This document shows positions 17,119 to 26,014 of a DNA stretch of 64,000 nucleotides, in pieces. Position 1 is the stretch's first letter, and every line of letters begins with the position of its first letter. Under the pieces are notes generated by a model, which was not told the origin of the DNA, made no database searches, and saw only the letters and a list, made by a program, of their open reading frames with translations. Made by a program: the position numbers and the translations under genes. The stretch lies in contig JBBSFE010000002.1 in assembly GCA_038239005.1 (NCBI GenBank), positions 62,001-126,000 on the forward strand. Direction: 5' to 3'. Source of the stretch: DASXHD01 sp038239005. Lineage in GTDB: Bacteria > Myxococcota_A > Polyangia > Polyangiales > Polyangiaceae.

Positions 17119-17622
17119 ATGACGATCCAAATCGGTGACCGCATTCCCGACGCAACCCTGACCGAGTCGACCGAATTCGGCGAGGCTTGCCCCGTTTCTC
17201 CGACCAAGCTCTCCGTGACCGAAGCCACCGCGAAGAAGCGCATCGTGATCTTCGGCCTTCCCGGCGCATTCACGCCGACGTGCTCGGCCAAACACGTTCC
17301 TGGTTACATCGCGCATATGGGCGAGCTCAAAGCCAAGAAGGTCGACCAAGTGTGGTGCGTCTCCGTGAACGACGGCTACGTGATGGCCGCGTGGGGTCGC
17401 GAGATGAAAGGGATCGGCAAGATTCGTTTCCTCGGCGACGGCAACGGCGACTTCGCAAAGAAGCTCGGCCTCGACGCCGATCTCACCGACGCCAACATGG
17501 GCACGCGCATGAAGCGCTTCTCGCTCTTCGTCGACGACGGCATCGTGAAGCAAGTCAATGTCGAGCAGCCAACCAAGTTCGAAGTGAGCAACGCCGAGAC
17601 GATGCTCGCCCAGCTCGCGTGA
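17119..17622 (+). CDS. Peroxiredoxin, Prx5-like
   Basis: The 167-residue protein matches the Prx5/AhpE-like redoxin group. The peroxidatic motif PGAFTPTC gives Thr 52 and Cys 55, with downstream VWCVSVNDGYVMAAWG and RFLGDGNGDFAKKLGL as expected. It reduces hydrogen peroxide and organic peroxides using thiol donors in the cytoplasm. The start at ATG 17119 has AAAGG upstream. The frame is open for 219 bases upstream, but that part is antisense to the GH130 gene and unlike the family. It overlaps the next gene by the four bases GTGA. Confidence 0.92.
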   Translation: MTIQIGDRIPDATLTESTEFGEACPVSPTKLSVTEATAKKRIVIFGLPGAFTPTCSAKHVPGYIAHMGELKAKKVDQVWCVSVNDGYVMAAWGREMKGIGKIRFLGDGNGDFAKKLGLDADLTDANMGTRMKRFSLFVDDGIVKQVNVEQPTKFEVSNAETMLAQLA

Positions 17623-18440
17623 GCTGCCCGGCATGCGGCGCAGATGCCGCGCTCGAGCGAAAGGTCGTTTTCGATGCCGGCGCAATCGCGTGCATGGCGT
17701 GCGGGCTCGTGCGCGTCATGGCATCGGAATGGCGAGAGCCCGATAACCCTCATTTGGATCGCGAGCTCGTGTCGACGTCGGTCGTTCCGACCGAGCCCGA
17801 GCTTCTCGCGTGGGTCGGTGCGTTTCCTCGCGTCACGCGCATGCCGGGCGGTCACTTCATTCGCGCTTCGGTGCGCACGCCCACGCGCGACGCGCTCGAT
17901 GCCGCCGAGCGCGAGGCCGTGAGCACGCCCGCGACGCTCGCGAATGCGGGACGTCCCGAAAACCCGCCACCGCGCCGGGACCATCCGTTTCTCACGAGCT
18001 ACGTCGCGCTGTGGGACGTGCTTTCGCTCGACGACGAGTCGCCACTCGCGTCGGTCCTCGCGTTCTTGAAGCACGATGAGGTGCGCGTGCGGCACGCAGC
18101 CGAGCAAAAGCTCGAGGCGCGTCCGAATGCATTCGCCGAGCTCACCGTGTCGATGAATACGCTCCCGCTGCCGCTCGTTGCGCGTGGCATCGCGATCACG
18201 CGAGCCAAGGCGCGCCCGGACGCTCTCGAACGGCTTGCGGCCACGCTTGGTCAGCAGCTCATCGAGATGATTCCCAACGCGCCCGACCGTGAGCTCGACA
18301 TCGATGCCGTCGTCGATTTGCTTGGCAAGCTTGGCCCGGCTGCGAGCAGCGCGCGCGACGCATTACGACGTCTTCAAGAAACGGATCTCGCGAGCCGGCG
18401 ATCGACGCTGCGCGCGGCAATCGAGCGCGCTCTCGCCTGA
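17619..18440 (+). CDS. Zinc-ribbon protein with HEAT-like C-terminal part
   Basis: The start is GTG 17619, overlapping the TGA of the peroxiredoxin gene. The product is 273 residues and opens with CPACG and CMACG (Cys 3, 6, 25, 28), a zinc ribbon. After a linker of low complexity, residues 130-273 are helical and resemble HEAT-type repeats (VLAFLKHDEVRVRHAAEQKLEARP and AVVDLLGKLGPAASSARDAL). A scaffold or regulator is possible. No named family is recognised. The stop is two bases from the convergent lipoprotein stop inside the palindrome TGAGCTCA. Confidence 0.75.
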   Translation: MSCPACGADAALERKVVFDAGAIACMACGLVRVMASEWREPDNPHLDRELVSTSVVPTEPELLAWVGAFPRVTRMPGGHFIRASVRTPTRDALDAAEREAVSTPATLANAGRPENPPPRRDHPFLTSYVALWDVLSLDDESPLASVLAFLKHDEVRVRHAAEQKLEARPNAFAELTVSMNTLPLPLVARGIAITRAKARPDALERLAATLGQQLIEMIPNAPDRELDIDAVVDLLGKLGPAASSARDALRRLQETDLASRRSTLRAAIERALA

Positions 18441-18442
18441 GC

Positions 18443-19021
18443 TCACTCGCAACCGGCGCGGACCCAGATGCCTGCCGTGCAACGGAACGCGAGCGGTGAT
18501 GCGAACGATGTGTCCTCCACGAGGCACGCGCCGTAGTCGCATTTCTTTCCTTCGGGCGCGCAGTTCATGCCGAGAAGCGGGCGCGCGTCGGGGCAATCGG
18601 TGGGCGTGCTCGTGCAATGCCACACGAGGCCTGCGTCGGAGCCGAGATCGGAGCAGCTGCATCGGCCGTTGCCGTAGTCGCATTGAACGACCCCGGTCGA
18701 CGTGCACGATTTCCCCACGGGTACGTCGGCGAGCTTGGACGCGCAGAGCGTGCCGGTGATGTCGGACGTGCCGCAGTAGCCGGCTTCGAAGCTTTGCTTG
18801 CCGCCCGAGCACAAGAAAACCTGACCGCAAAATTTCTCGGTGCCGTGATACTCGCACTCGACCGCTTCGTTGGTGCATGCATCGTTATTGGCGGGCGCCG
18901 CATCTGGGCAGCCGCCACCGTATCCCGTGGGTCCTCCCGCGTCGGGGACGGTCGCCGTGCTGCCGCTGCACGCGGAAACGAGCGCGACGAGTGCAAAAAA
19001 CGGTGTAGCGCGTACGCCCAT
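18443..19021 (-). CDS. Cys-rich lipoprotein
   Basis: ATG 19019-19021 gives MGVRATPFFALVALVSAC (Cys 18) and 192 residues, and the longer upstream reading lacks a signal peptide. The mature protein holds about 15 Cys in an even spacing (for example CEYHGTEKFCGQVFLC, GYCGTSDITGTLC and CDYGNGRCSC), consistent with a disulphide-knotted surface domain. The two CDYG segments suggest an internal duplication. The function is unknown. Confidence 0.8.
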   Translation of the reverse strand: MGVRATPFFALVALVSACSGSTATVPDAGGPTGYGGGCPDAAPANNDACTNEAVECEYHGTEKFCGQVFLCSGGKQSFEAGYCGTSDITGTLCASKLADVPVGKSCTSTGVVQCDYGNGRCSCSDLGSDAGLVWHCTSTPTDCPDARPLLGMNCAPEGKKCDYGACLVEDTSFASPLAFRCTAGIWVRAGCE

Positions 19022-19060
19022 GATTTCCGGTTCGGAGATTACGCGATGTAAGATGTCGCC

Positions 19061-19987
19061 TTGTTCTTTTTTGACGACGGCGAAAACCTCGTGCTGAGCG
19101 ACGCGCTCCGAGAGCTGCACGCCGCGGGAAGCCTGCAAGAGGCGACCATCCGAGACAACCTCGAACGGCTCGCGCGTGCAGCAGAGCTCGTGCAATCGTT
19201 TCCGTCGATTCAGAAGTCACACGGCCTCGTCGAGCTCTTGTGTCGGCTGCCCGACTACGATCTCGATCTCCACGTGCCGACGAAGGCCGCCGTTGGCCAG
19301 GCGTATCTCGTCGCGAAAATCAATTTCTTCAAAGGCATTGGTTACGCGCTCGAGGGAATCGGCGCGCCACCGGAGCTCTCCGAGCGAGTCGAATTCGAGG
19401 CAGGCCAATCCATCCACACGAAGCTCGCGGAGGAGCTGTTTCTCGCGATCGTCACGGACCCAACGAACGCGGAGCTCGTCAAAGTTCACGCGGCCGGCGC
19501 GCTCTTCGACGTGTGGGAAAATCGGTTGTCGGCAGAAATAGACGATTTTGCTCCGGTGCTCGAGTCCGTGTGGATCGCGCGCAACAACATGCGGCCCGTG
19601 CTCGGCACGCTTCAAGGCACGCACGAGCTCCTTCGCATGTTCGCGAGCTCCCAAGACCACAGCTTCCTCGATCACTTCACCTCGGGTGACGTGCCCGCGG
19701 AGGAGGTGCAGGCCTTCGAAGAATTTCTTTTTGGGATTTCGCACGAAGAGATCGAGAAGCTCCGAGCGCACCTCGAATCGAACGCGGCGCCGGGCGCGGT
19801 CTCGTTTGACGACGCACGCGGCATCCTCGGTCGCAGCAAAGAATCATGGGCGCCGCACGGCGGGCCGCAAGCGCTCTACTCGAGCTACAAGAAACGCAAA
19901 GTGCAGGCGAGCTACCGCGCGATTACGAGCTCACCCGGCCCGAGAAAAACGGCCGAGGAGTACGTCATGATTTCGTTTCTTGCCTAG
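19061..19987 (+). CDS. Hypothetical protein
   Basis: An in-frame TAA at 19049 limits the start, and no ATG is available, so TTG 19061 is the most likely start and gives 308 residues. The protein is soluble and largely helical (LRELHAAGSLQEATIRDNLERLARAAELVQ and FLFGISHEEIEKLRAHLESN). I see no known motif. It shares CTAG with the convergent small gene: its TAG is 19985-19987. Confidence 0.6.
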   Translation: MFFFDDGENLVLSDALRELHAAGSLQEATIRDNLERLARAAELVQSFPSIQKSHGLVELLCRLPDYDLDLHVPTKAAVGQAYLVAKINFFKGIGYALEGIGAPPELSERVEFEAGQSIHTKLAEELFLAIVTDPTNAELVKVHAAGALFDVWENRLSAEIDDFAPVLESVWIARNNMRPVLGTLQGTHELLRMFASSQDHSFLDHFTSGDVPAEEVQAFEEFLFGISHEEIEKLRAHLESNAAPGAVSFDDARGILGRSKESWAPHGGPQALYSSYKKRKVQASYRAITSSPGPRKTAEEYVMISFLA

Positions 19988-20217
19988 TTGAGGAGCTTCT
20001 GTGCGGCGTCGTCGCCGTCGGCTTTGATACGCGCGGCCTCGGCCTTTGCGGTGTGCTCGTCGCGGCGCTTCGGATCGGTCTCGCGTGCGGCGGCGCGATC
20101 CCACTGGCGCGCGGCTTCGCGCCACGCGAGCTCGGCGGCTTTGGCGTCTCTCGCGTCGACGGCTTTTTGCTCTTCGAGCTCGGCCTTTGCCACGTGCGGA
20201 TTTCGTCCAAAGCCCAT
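19984..20217 (-). CDS. Small charged helical protein
   Basis: The 77-residue product is almost entirely charged and alanine-rich (AELEEQKAVDARDAKAAELAWREAARQWDRAA). It is predicted to be one or two long helices or a coiled coil. There is no signal peptide. Its TAG overlaps the convergent gene in CTAG. The function is unknown. Confidence 0.6.
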   Translation of the reverse strand: MGFGRNPHVAKAELEEQKAVDARDAKAAELAWREAARQWDRAAARETDPKRRDEHTAKAEAARIKADGDDAAQKLLN

Positions 20218-20315
20218 CCCGCGGACCTTAGTCGGAGCGACGTGGAATCGCCAGATGAGACACGCGCTCGCAGTGTTGCGCCGCGTTCAACACGGCGATG
20301 CCGCCACGCTGAGGT

Positions 20316-21404
20316 TCACCGCTTCGCGCGAATGCGCGACAGCACTTTGGCCGCTTCGCTCGTTTTGCCGTCTTTGGCGGCGCGCGCGGCAAGCGCGGTC
20401 TCGGCGAGCTGCGGCGCGCGATCGAAATACGCGAAGACGATTTCACGCAAAGGCGTTTCATCGATCAGCGAAGCGAAGTGTGCTGCAACGACATCGCTCT
20501 CGATGAGCTCGAGCACGGCGAGGCCTTCGCGCTTTTCGCGAGCGAGTCGCAGCTTGCTGAAAAGGTTGAGGAGCGCTGGCGTTGCATCCACTCCGATCGC
20601 GTCGAGCAGTGAGTGGCCGTAGGGCAATGCCCAACCCGCCCGCTCGGCAACGCGGTCGACGAGGTCGACGTCCACGAGCGACCCGAGGAGCGGAGCCAAG
20701 CACGGTGGTGCGCGCCCCCCAGAGATGGCGAGACGCGCTTCTGCCGCTTCGACCGCCCATGCCTTTTCAGCGGGAAAGGCGTACGCGAGCGCCGACTTCA
20801 CGCCGAGATCGCCGCTCGCAAAATGGCGCGTCGCGAGCGCGCGAGCTCGGGCGTAGGTGGCGTCGTCCGCGGTGGCAAGCTCGAAACGAATGGGAAACCA
20901 CCAGTCGATGCGAAACTCGTCATAGCCGAAATCATTCGCGTCGAACCCGTCGCGCACGGCCAGCATGTCGCCGATGGCCGCCCACCAAAACTTGGGCGCG
21001 TTCACGAGCGCTTCGAGCGCGAGCTCGACTCCTCCCACCGCAAGCCAGTGCTCGATGAGCGTCTCGATCACGTTCGGCATGTGATCGTGCCAAATCGCGA
21101 ACTCGAAGAGACCACGCATCGATGCTTCGACGACCGGATCGTATGGACCCGGTGGCGGCGTCTTACTCTCGAGGCGCGCAACGGCCGCGTGGGTGAGCTT
21201 CATGTTCACGTGAACATCGCCAGCGCTCTTCGGTCGCTTTTCGAGTGCAGCGTTGCATGCGTCGGCGATCACCGCGTAGATGTTTCGGACGGCCCCCCAC
21301 GTCGCCTTTGGGTCGCGCTTCTTCGATTTCAAACCGGGCGTACCACGGCGCGGATGAATCTTTTTCCGCGCCTTTGGATTCCAAACGACACGCGCCTCGC
21401 TCAT
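20316..21404 (-). CDS. Hypothetical helical-repeat protein
   Basis: The 362-residue protein starts ATG 21402-21404 with a basic N-terminus (NPKARKKIHPRRGTPGLKSKKRD). The rest is helical with aromatic-rich patches (FEFAIWHDHMPNVIETLIEHWLAVGG and FRIDWWFPIRFELATADDATYARA) and ARM/HEAT-like spacing. It resembles the repeat parts of large myxobacterial DUF4132-type proteins only in style, so no family is assigned. It is divergent from selO, with about 30 bases between the starts. Confidence 0.65.
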   Translation of the reverse strand: MSEARVVWNPKARKKIHPRRGTPGLKSKKRDPKATWGAVRNIYAVIADACNAALEKRPKSAGDVHVNMKLTHAAVARLESKTPPPGPYDPVVEASMRGLFEFAIWHDHMPNVIETLIEHWLAVGGVELALEALVNAPKFWWAAIGDMLAVRDGFDANDFGYDEFRIDWWFPIRFELATADDATYARARALATRHFASGDLGVKSALAYAFPAEKAWAVEAAEARLAISGGRAPPCLAPLLGSLVDVDLVDRVAERAGWALPYGHSLLDAIGVDATPALLNLFSKLRLAREKREGLAVLELIESDVVAAHFASLIDETPLREIVFAYFDRAPQLAETALAARAAKDGKTSEAAKVLSRIRAKR

Positions 21405-21433
21405 GCGCGCGCGATGATAGCGTGTTCGCGCCG

Positions 21434-22774
21434 ATGCCGGTCTCCTCCAATTATCAGGCGCAGCCGCGCATCACGACGCTCGGTGACGGATTTTACGACG
21501 AGGTCGCCCCCGCGCGTTTCCCGAAACGCATCCTTCGCTTTCGCAATCAGCGATGGGCCGAGCGCGTCGGGCTCGGCTCGCTCGATCCTACCGAGTGGGA
21601 GTCGCACTTCGCGCGGTTCGAGCCGCTGCCCGACAATCTCACGAAGCCGCTCGCGCTTCGGTATCACGGGCATCAATTCGACACGTACAACCCGCACCTC
21701 GGCGATGGTCGCGGCTTTCTGTTCGCGCAGCTCGAAGACGATGCATCACGCCTGCTCGATCTCGGCACGAAGGGCAGCGGCACGACCCCATGGTCACGCG
21801 GTGGTGATGGGCGCCTCACATTGAAGGGCGGCGTTCGCGAGGTGCTCGCCACAGAGATGCTCGAAGCGCGCGGCGTCAATACATCGAAGACGCTCAGCCT
21901 ATTCGAAACCGGCGAAGAGCTCATGCGCGGCGACGAGCCTTCGCCAACGCGTTCATCGGTGCTCGTTCGATTGAGTCACTCGCACATCCGCTTCGGCACA
22001 TTTCAACGCCTCGCAACGCTCGGCGATGCTGCAGGTCTCGAGAAGCTGCTCGCGTATTCCATCGCGAATTATTTCCCCGAGATCGAGGGCGCCGATCGGG
22101 TGCCGAAATTCTTGAGAGAGGTGACGCGTCGGACCGCGATCCTCGCCGCGAGTTGGATGGCGGCTGGCTTCGTGCACGGCGTCCTCAACTCCGACAACAT
22201 GACCATCACCGGCGAGAGCTTCGACTACGGCCCATACCGATTCTTGCCGACGTTCGACATCGACTTCACCGCTGCATACTTCGATCACGGCGGCCTCTAC
22301 TCGTACGGCAACCAGCCGCGTGCCGTGCTCCGAAACCTCGTGCGCCTTGGCGAGTCGCTCCGACCGCTCGAGCCGAACCTTGCTCTCGCCGATGTGCTCG
22401 GCGACTACAAAACGATCCTCGAACGGGAAATCACGAATCGCACGCTCTCGCGTCTTGGTGTCGTGCCGAACGGCGAAACCGACGTCGCGCTGATGAGTGC
22501 ACTCTACACATTTCTCGACGAGCGCCGCCTTGGGTACGACGCATTGTTCTTCGACCTATTCGGCGGCGTGCGCGAATTCGAGCCAAAAGAGCCGTATTCA
22601 GGCCACGCTTGGGACGTACTTCGTGAGGCGCTCGAGCTCTACGAGCCGACGGACGAGCCCGCGCCCAAACCCTGCACGCTCCTCATCGACGAAATCGAAA
22701 CGATCTGGAGCGCCATCGCCGAGCGCGACGATTGGGCGCCCTTCGAGGCAAAGATCGCGAGCATCCGCGGCTAG
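21434..22774 (+). CDS. selO: Protein adenylyltransferase SelO (YdiU/UPF0061)
   Basis: The 446-residue protein starts at ATG 21434. It has the pseudokinase-fold signatures of SelO, such as ALRYHGHQFDTYNPHLGDGRG, LGTKGSGTTPWSRGGDGRLTLKGG, AGFVHGVLNSDNMTITGESFDYGP and DIDFTAAYFDHGG. SelO transfers AMP from ATP to Ser, Thr or Tyr of target proteins and is linked to redox stress. The family length is about 480 residues. Here the C-terminus lacks the selenocysteine or cysteine found in some members. Its TAG overlaps the stop of the dienelactone hydrolase gene in CTAG. Confidence 0.95.
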   Translation: MPVSSNYQAQPRITTLGDGFYDEVAPARFPKRILRFRNQRWAERVGLGSLDPTEWESHFARFEPLPDNLTKPLALRYHGHQFDTYNPHLGDGRGFLFAQLEDDASRLLDLGTKGSGTTPWSRGGDGRLTLKGGVREVLATEMLEARGVNTSKTLSLFETGEELMRGDEPSPTRSSVLVRLSHSHIRFGTFQRLATLGDAAGLEKLLAYSIANYFPEIEGADRVPKFLREVTRRTAILAASWMAAGFVHGVLNSDNMTITGESFDYGPYRFLPTFDIDFTAAYFDHGGLYSYGNQPRAVLRNLVRLGESLRPLEPNLALADVLGDYKTILEREITNRTLSRLGVVPNGETDVALMSALYTFLDERRLGYDALFFDLFGGVREFEPKEPYSGHAWDVLREALELYEPTDEPAPKPCTLLIDEIETIWSAIAERDDWAPFEAKIASIRG

Positions 22775-23502
22775 CCAAGAACTCGGGCGAACATCTCGAG
22801 CGCAAGCGCGTAGCCGATGTCGGCGAGCGCGGGATCGTAGCGCGGACCTTCGTCACGCATGAACGCGTGGACGGCGTTGAGCTCGTGCCACGAGAACTTC
22901 ACGCCAGCTTCCACGAGCGCTGCGCGAATCGCGGTGCGACCTTCTTCGGGGATGTGTGGATCTTGCCGACCCCACACCATCATGAGCTCGCCGCGAACAT
23001 CGCGCACGCGACGAAGTGAATCCGAGGTGCGGCCGCGGCCGAGCGAGTCCGTGTGAATGTCGGTTGCGTAGAAGCACGCTGCTCCGAGCGTGAGAGGATC
23101 GAGCGCGGCGCGAAACGCGAGATGCCCGCCGATGCAAAACCCGATCGCACCGACACGCCCCGTGCCTTCCGACGCGAGCCACGCGAGGACCGTGTGTGCG
23201 TCGTCGTCGAAGGTCGAGAGTGGTGTGTCGTACTTGAGACGGTTGCCTTCGTCGGTTCCGGATTTGTCGTAAGCGAGCACGGTGCCCGGCGCGAGCTCTG
23301 CGTGAAAAATCTCCGGCACCGCGACGAGGTAACCGCGGCCCGCGAGCCGCAGCGCCGCGCGCTTGATGGGCCCCGTCTGTTGATAGATTTCCGAATAGAG
23401 AACGACGCCCGGACGACGACCTCCGCCCGCGCGACGATACGCGTGCACACGCATCGGGCCCGTTTTGGTGGTCAACTCGACGACGGCTTCGTCGAGCGTC
23501 AT
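22771..23502 (-). CDS. Dienelactone hydrolase family protein
   Basis: The start is ATG 23500-23502, four bases inside the GST gene (ATGA). The 243-residue alpha/beta hydrolase shows the Cys nucleophile in GFCIGGH (Cys 123), the Asp in WGRQDPHIP (181) and the His in VHAFM (212), the Cys-Asp-His triad of carboxymethylenebutenolidase-type enzymes. These open lactones such as dienelactones, and many genomic members have unknown substrates. It forms a minus-strand group with a GST and an acyl-CoA dehydrogenase, which suggests detoxification or catabolism of a hydrophobic compound (inference). Confidence 0.88.
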   Translation of the reverse strand: MTLDEAVVELTTKTGPMRVHAYRRAGGGRRPGVVLYSEIYQQTGPIKRAALRLAGRGYLVAVPEIFHAELAPGTVLAYDKSGTDEGNRLKYDTPLSTFDDDAHTVLAWLASEGTGRVGAIGFCIGGHLAFRAALDPLTLGAACFYATDIHTDSLGRGRTSDSLRRVRDVRGELMMVWGRQDPHIPEEGRTAIRAALVEAGVKFSWHELNAVHAFMRDEGPRYDPALADIGYALALEMFARVLG

Positions 23503-24119
23503 GGCTTCATCGCCAACGCCTTCGCGACGGCCGGGCGCTTCACGATCTCTTCGATCCACCGATTGACGTTTGGGAAGGGCGCGAAATCGATATGGAAGAA
23601 ATCACGCGCAGCGCGTGGCCACGTCACGTTCATGATGTCGGCGATGGAGAACTCGCCGGCCAAATAGGGAACCTCAGCGAGGCGTTTGTCGAGCACCCGG
23701 AGAAGCCGTTCGGTCTCTTTGGTGAAACGCTCGATCGCCGCGGGAACTTTCTCGGGCGCGAACTTGGTGAAATAACCGAGCTGCCCGATCATCGGGCCGG
23801 GCCCGCCGGCGTTGAAGAACACCCATTCGAGCGCCGTGTATCGCTCGGCTCCGCTCTTCGCGAGCAGCTTGCCCGTCTTGTCGGCGAGGTAGGTGAGCAC
23901 CGCACCCGACTCGAACACCGTGATGGGCTTGCCGCCGGGGCCATCGCTGTCTCGGATGGCGGGGATCTTGTTGTTGGGGTTGATCGCGAGGTATTCGGGC
24001 GTCATCTGCTCGCCCTTGCCGATGTCGATCCAATTCAGTTTGTACTCGACGCCGAGCTCCTCGACGGCAATGAGAGCCTTGAATCCGTTCGGTGTGGTCC
24101 ACGCGAAGAGCTCGATCAT
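23499..24119 (-). CDS. Glutathione S-transferase, nu class (YfcG-like)
   Basis: ATG 24117-24119 gives 206 residues and matches the family start (MIELFAWTTPNGFKALI). The thioredoxin-like domain includes EYLAINPNNKIPAIRD and ESGAVLTYLADKTG, as in E. coli YfcG, where TPNG begins the active site and no catalytic Ser or Cys is used. YfcG-like enzymes act as glutathione-dependent disulphide reductases. The helical domain has the conserved LAGEFSIADIM. It overlaps the downstream hydrolase gene by four bases. Confidence 0.9.
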   Translation of the reverse strand: MIELFAWTTPNGFKALIAVEELGVEYKLNWIDIGKGEQMTPEYLAINPNNKIPAIRDSDGPGGKPITVFESGAVLTYLADKTGKLLAKSGAERYTALEWVFFNAGGPGPMIGQLGYFTKFAPEKVPAAIERFTKETERLLRVLDKRLAEVPYLAGEFSIADIMNVTWPRAARDFFHIDFAPFPNVNRWIEEIVKRPAVAKALAMKP

Positions 24120-24180
24120 CCATCGACCATAAGGTTTCAATCACAAACTGCAACAGCGCGATCCGCACTCCGAATATGAG

Positions 24181-25965
24181 TTAGAACCAGGCGGCCTGCA
24201 TCGAACCGTAGCTGTCCTCGCGCGTGACGCAGAGATGCGCGAGGTGCTCGATTCGCGGGACCTCGGTCGCGATGAAGTAGCGTGCCGCGCGGAGCTTTCC
24301 TTCGTAGAGATCGACGTGGGGTGCGCGCTCTCCGAGCTTGCGTGATGCAGCCGTCGCCTGCGTGAGCCACTGCCAGCCCACGACGAGCGTGGATGCCATG
24401 TCGAGGTAGTCGGCACTGTGGAGCATCATGCCTGCCGCATCGCCGGACATTCCCATCGCGCCGAGGCGCATCGAAGTCTCGTTCACCGTTGCTAGTGCGC
24501 GCGTCATCGTGCTGATCGACGAATCATCGACGCCGACTTTCGCGGCGTCCGCGAGCGCGGTTCGGATTTCCTCGTCGAGCACGCGAAGTGCGGCGCCACC
24601 TTGCGCCATCGCTTTGCGTCCGAGCAGATCGAGGCTGTGAATGCCCGTCGTGCCTTCGTGAATCGAGTTGAGCTTCTGATCGCGAAGCCACGCCTCCGGC
24701 AAGTACTCGCTCGAATATCCGTAGCCGCCGTGAACCTGCACCGCGAGCGCGTTCGACTCGAAGCCGCGCTCGGCGGGAAATGACTTCGTGATTGGCGTGA
24801 GCAGATCGAGCAAGAGCTGCGCGCGCGCGCGATCGTCGGGTGAGGCGCCGTGCGTGGCGATGTCGGCGTAGCGCGCCGTCGCGAAGACGAGGCTCATCGA
24901 GCCTTCGGAGATCGCTTTTTGCCGGAGCAACATGCGCTTCACATCTGCGTGCTCGACGATGGCCACTTGCACCCCTTCACGAACGCCAAGAGCGCGACCT
25001 TGCGGGCGCGCTCGCGCGTACGAGAGAGCTTCACGGTATGCGACGCTCGCCGTCGCGGCGCCGCAGAGGCCCACGCCGATGCGCGCCTCGTTCATCATTT
25101 GAAACATGTACATGAGCCCTTGATTCGGCTCGCCGACGAGCCAGCCGTGGCAGTCGTCTGCTTCGCCGAAGCTCATGATGAGGCTCGGGAGCGCTCGCCA
25201 GCCGATCTTGTGAATCATGCCGGCAACGGCGACGTCATTGCTTGCGAGCCGGTCGCCGTCTTGCCGCAACTTCGGCACGGCGAAGAGCGAGATGCCTTTC
25301 GTCCCACGAGGCGCGCCATCGATACGCGCGAGCACGAGGTGAACGATGTTGTCGGTGGCGTCATGGTCGCCGCCCGAGATGAAGATCTTGCTGCCGCGGA
25401 TTTTGTAGTGATCGCCAGCGGGCGTTGCGCTCGTCGTGAGATCGGCGAGGCTCGAGCCCGCGTGTGGCTCCGTGAGCGCCATCGTGCCCGTCCACTCGCC
25501 GCGATACAGCGGCTCCATGAACTTGCGCTTCAGCGCATCCGACCCGAATGCTTCGATGAGATGCCCCGTGCCACGACAGAGAATCACGTACGACGCAGCA
25601 CCGAGATTCGCCGCGATCAGATACCCGAGCGCGGCGCTGTCGATGACGAGCGGAACGTTCTGCCCGCCGACATCGCGCCCGCGCGGCGCCGTCACGAGGC
25701 CGAGCCCGATGAGCTTTCCGTAGAGGTCGCGCATCTTCGGATGCAGGCGGATGCGGCCGCCTTCGAAGACCGGCGGATGCTCGTCGAGCTCGCGATAGAG
25801 CGGCCACAGCGCCGTGCGCGCGAGCTTGCGCGCTTGGTCGAGGAACATGTCGAACGTTTCGCGCGAGTGGTCTGCGAAGGCCGGCAGCGACGCAAGGGCA
25901 TCGGCGTGAAGCACGTCGTAGAGAAGGAAATCGATCTCGCGGTCGTCGAAGAGCGGGTTGTCCAT
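24181..25965 (-). CDS. Acyl-CoA dehydrogenase, large DmdC-like subgroup
   Basis: The start chosen is ATG 25963-25965 (MDNPLFDDREIDFLLYDVL), giving 594 residues, the usual length for the FadE/DmdC type with an extra C-terminal domain. Signature regions are ALTEPHAGSSLADLTT, FISGGDHD, VHGGYGYSSEYLPE and the catalytic Glu in SIHEGTTGIHSLDLLGRK. The enzyme oxidises an acyl-CoA to the 2,3-enoyl-CoA with FAD. The chain length is not predictable. It is the first gene of the group with a GST and a dienelactone hydrolase. It is divergent from a lipoprotein gene 49 bases away. Confidence 0.92.
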   Translation of the reverse strand: MDNPLFDDREIDFLLYDVLHADALASLPAFADHSRETFDMFLDQARKLARTALWPLYRELDEHPPVFEGGRIRLHPKMRDLYGKLIGLGLVTAPRGRDVGGQNVPLVIDSAALGYLIAANLGAASYVILCRGTGHLIEAFGSDALKRKFMEPLYRGEWTGTMALTEPHAGSSLADLTTSATPAGDHYKIRGSKIFISGGDHDATDNIVHLVLARIDGAPRGTKGISLFAVPKLRQDGDRLASNDVAVAGMIHKIGWRALPSLIMSFGEADDCHGWLVGEPNQGLMYMFQMMNEARIGVGLCGAATASVAYREALSYARARPQGRALGVREGVQVAIVEHADVKRMLLRQKAISEGSMSLVFATARYADIATHGASPDDRARAQLLLDLLTPITKSFPAERGFESNALAVQVHGGYGYSSEYLPEAWLRDQKLNSIHEGTTGIHSLDLLGRKAMAQGGAALRVLDEEIRTALADAAKVGVDDSSISTMTRALATVNETSMRLGAMGMSGDAAGMMLHSADYLDMASTLVVGWQWLTQATAASRKLGERAPHVDLYEGKLRAARYFIATEVPRIEHLAHLCVTREDSYGSMQAAWF

Positions 25966-26014
25966 GGCGCGCGGAGCATACGCCGCGTGGCGCGTTTCGG
26001 CGTACACTGACGGG

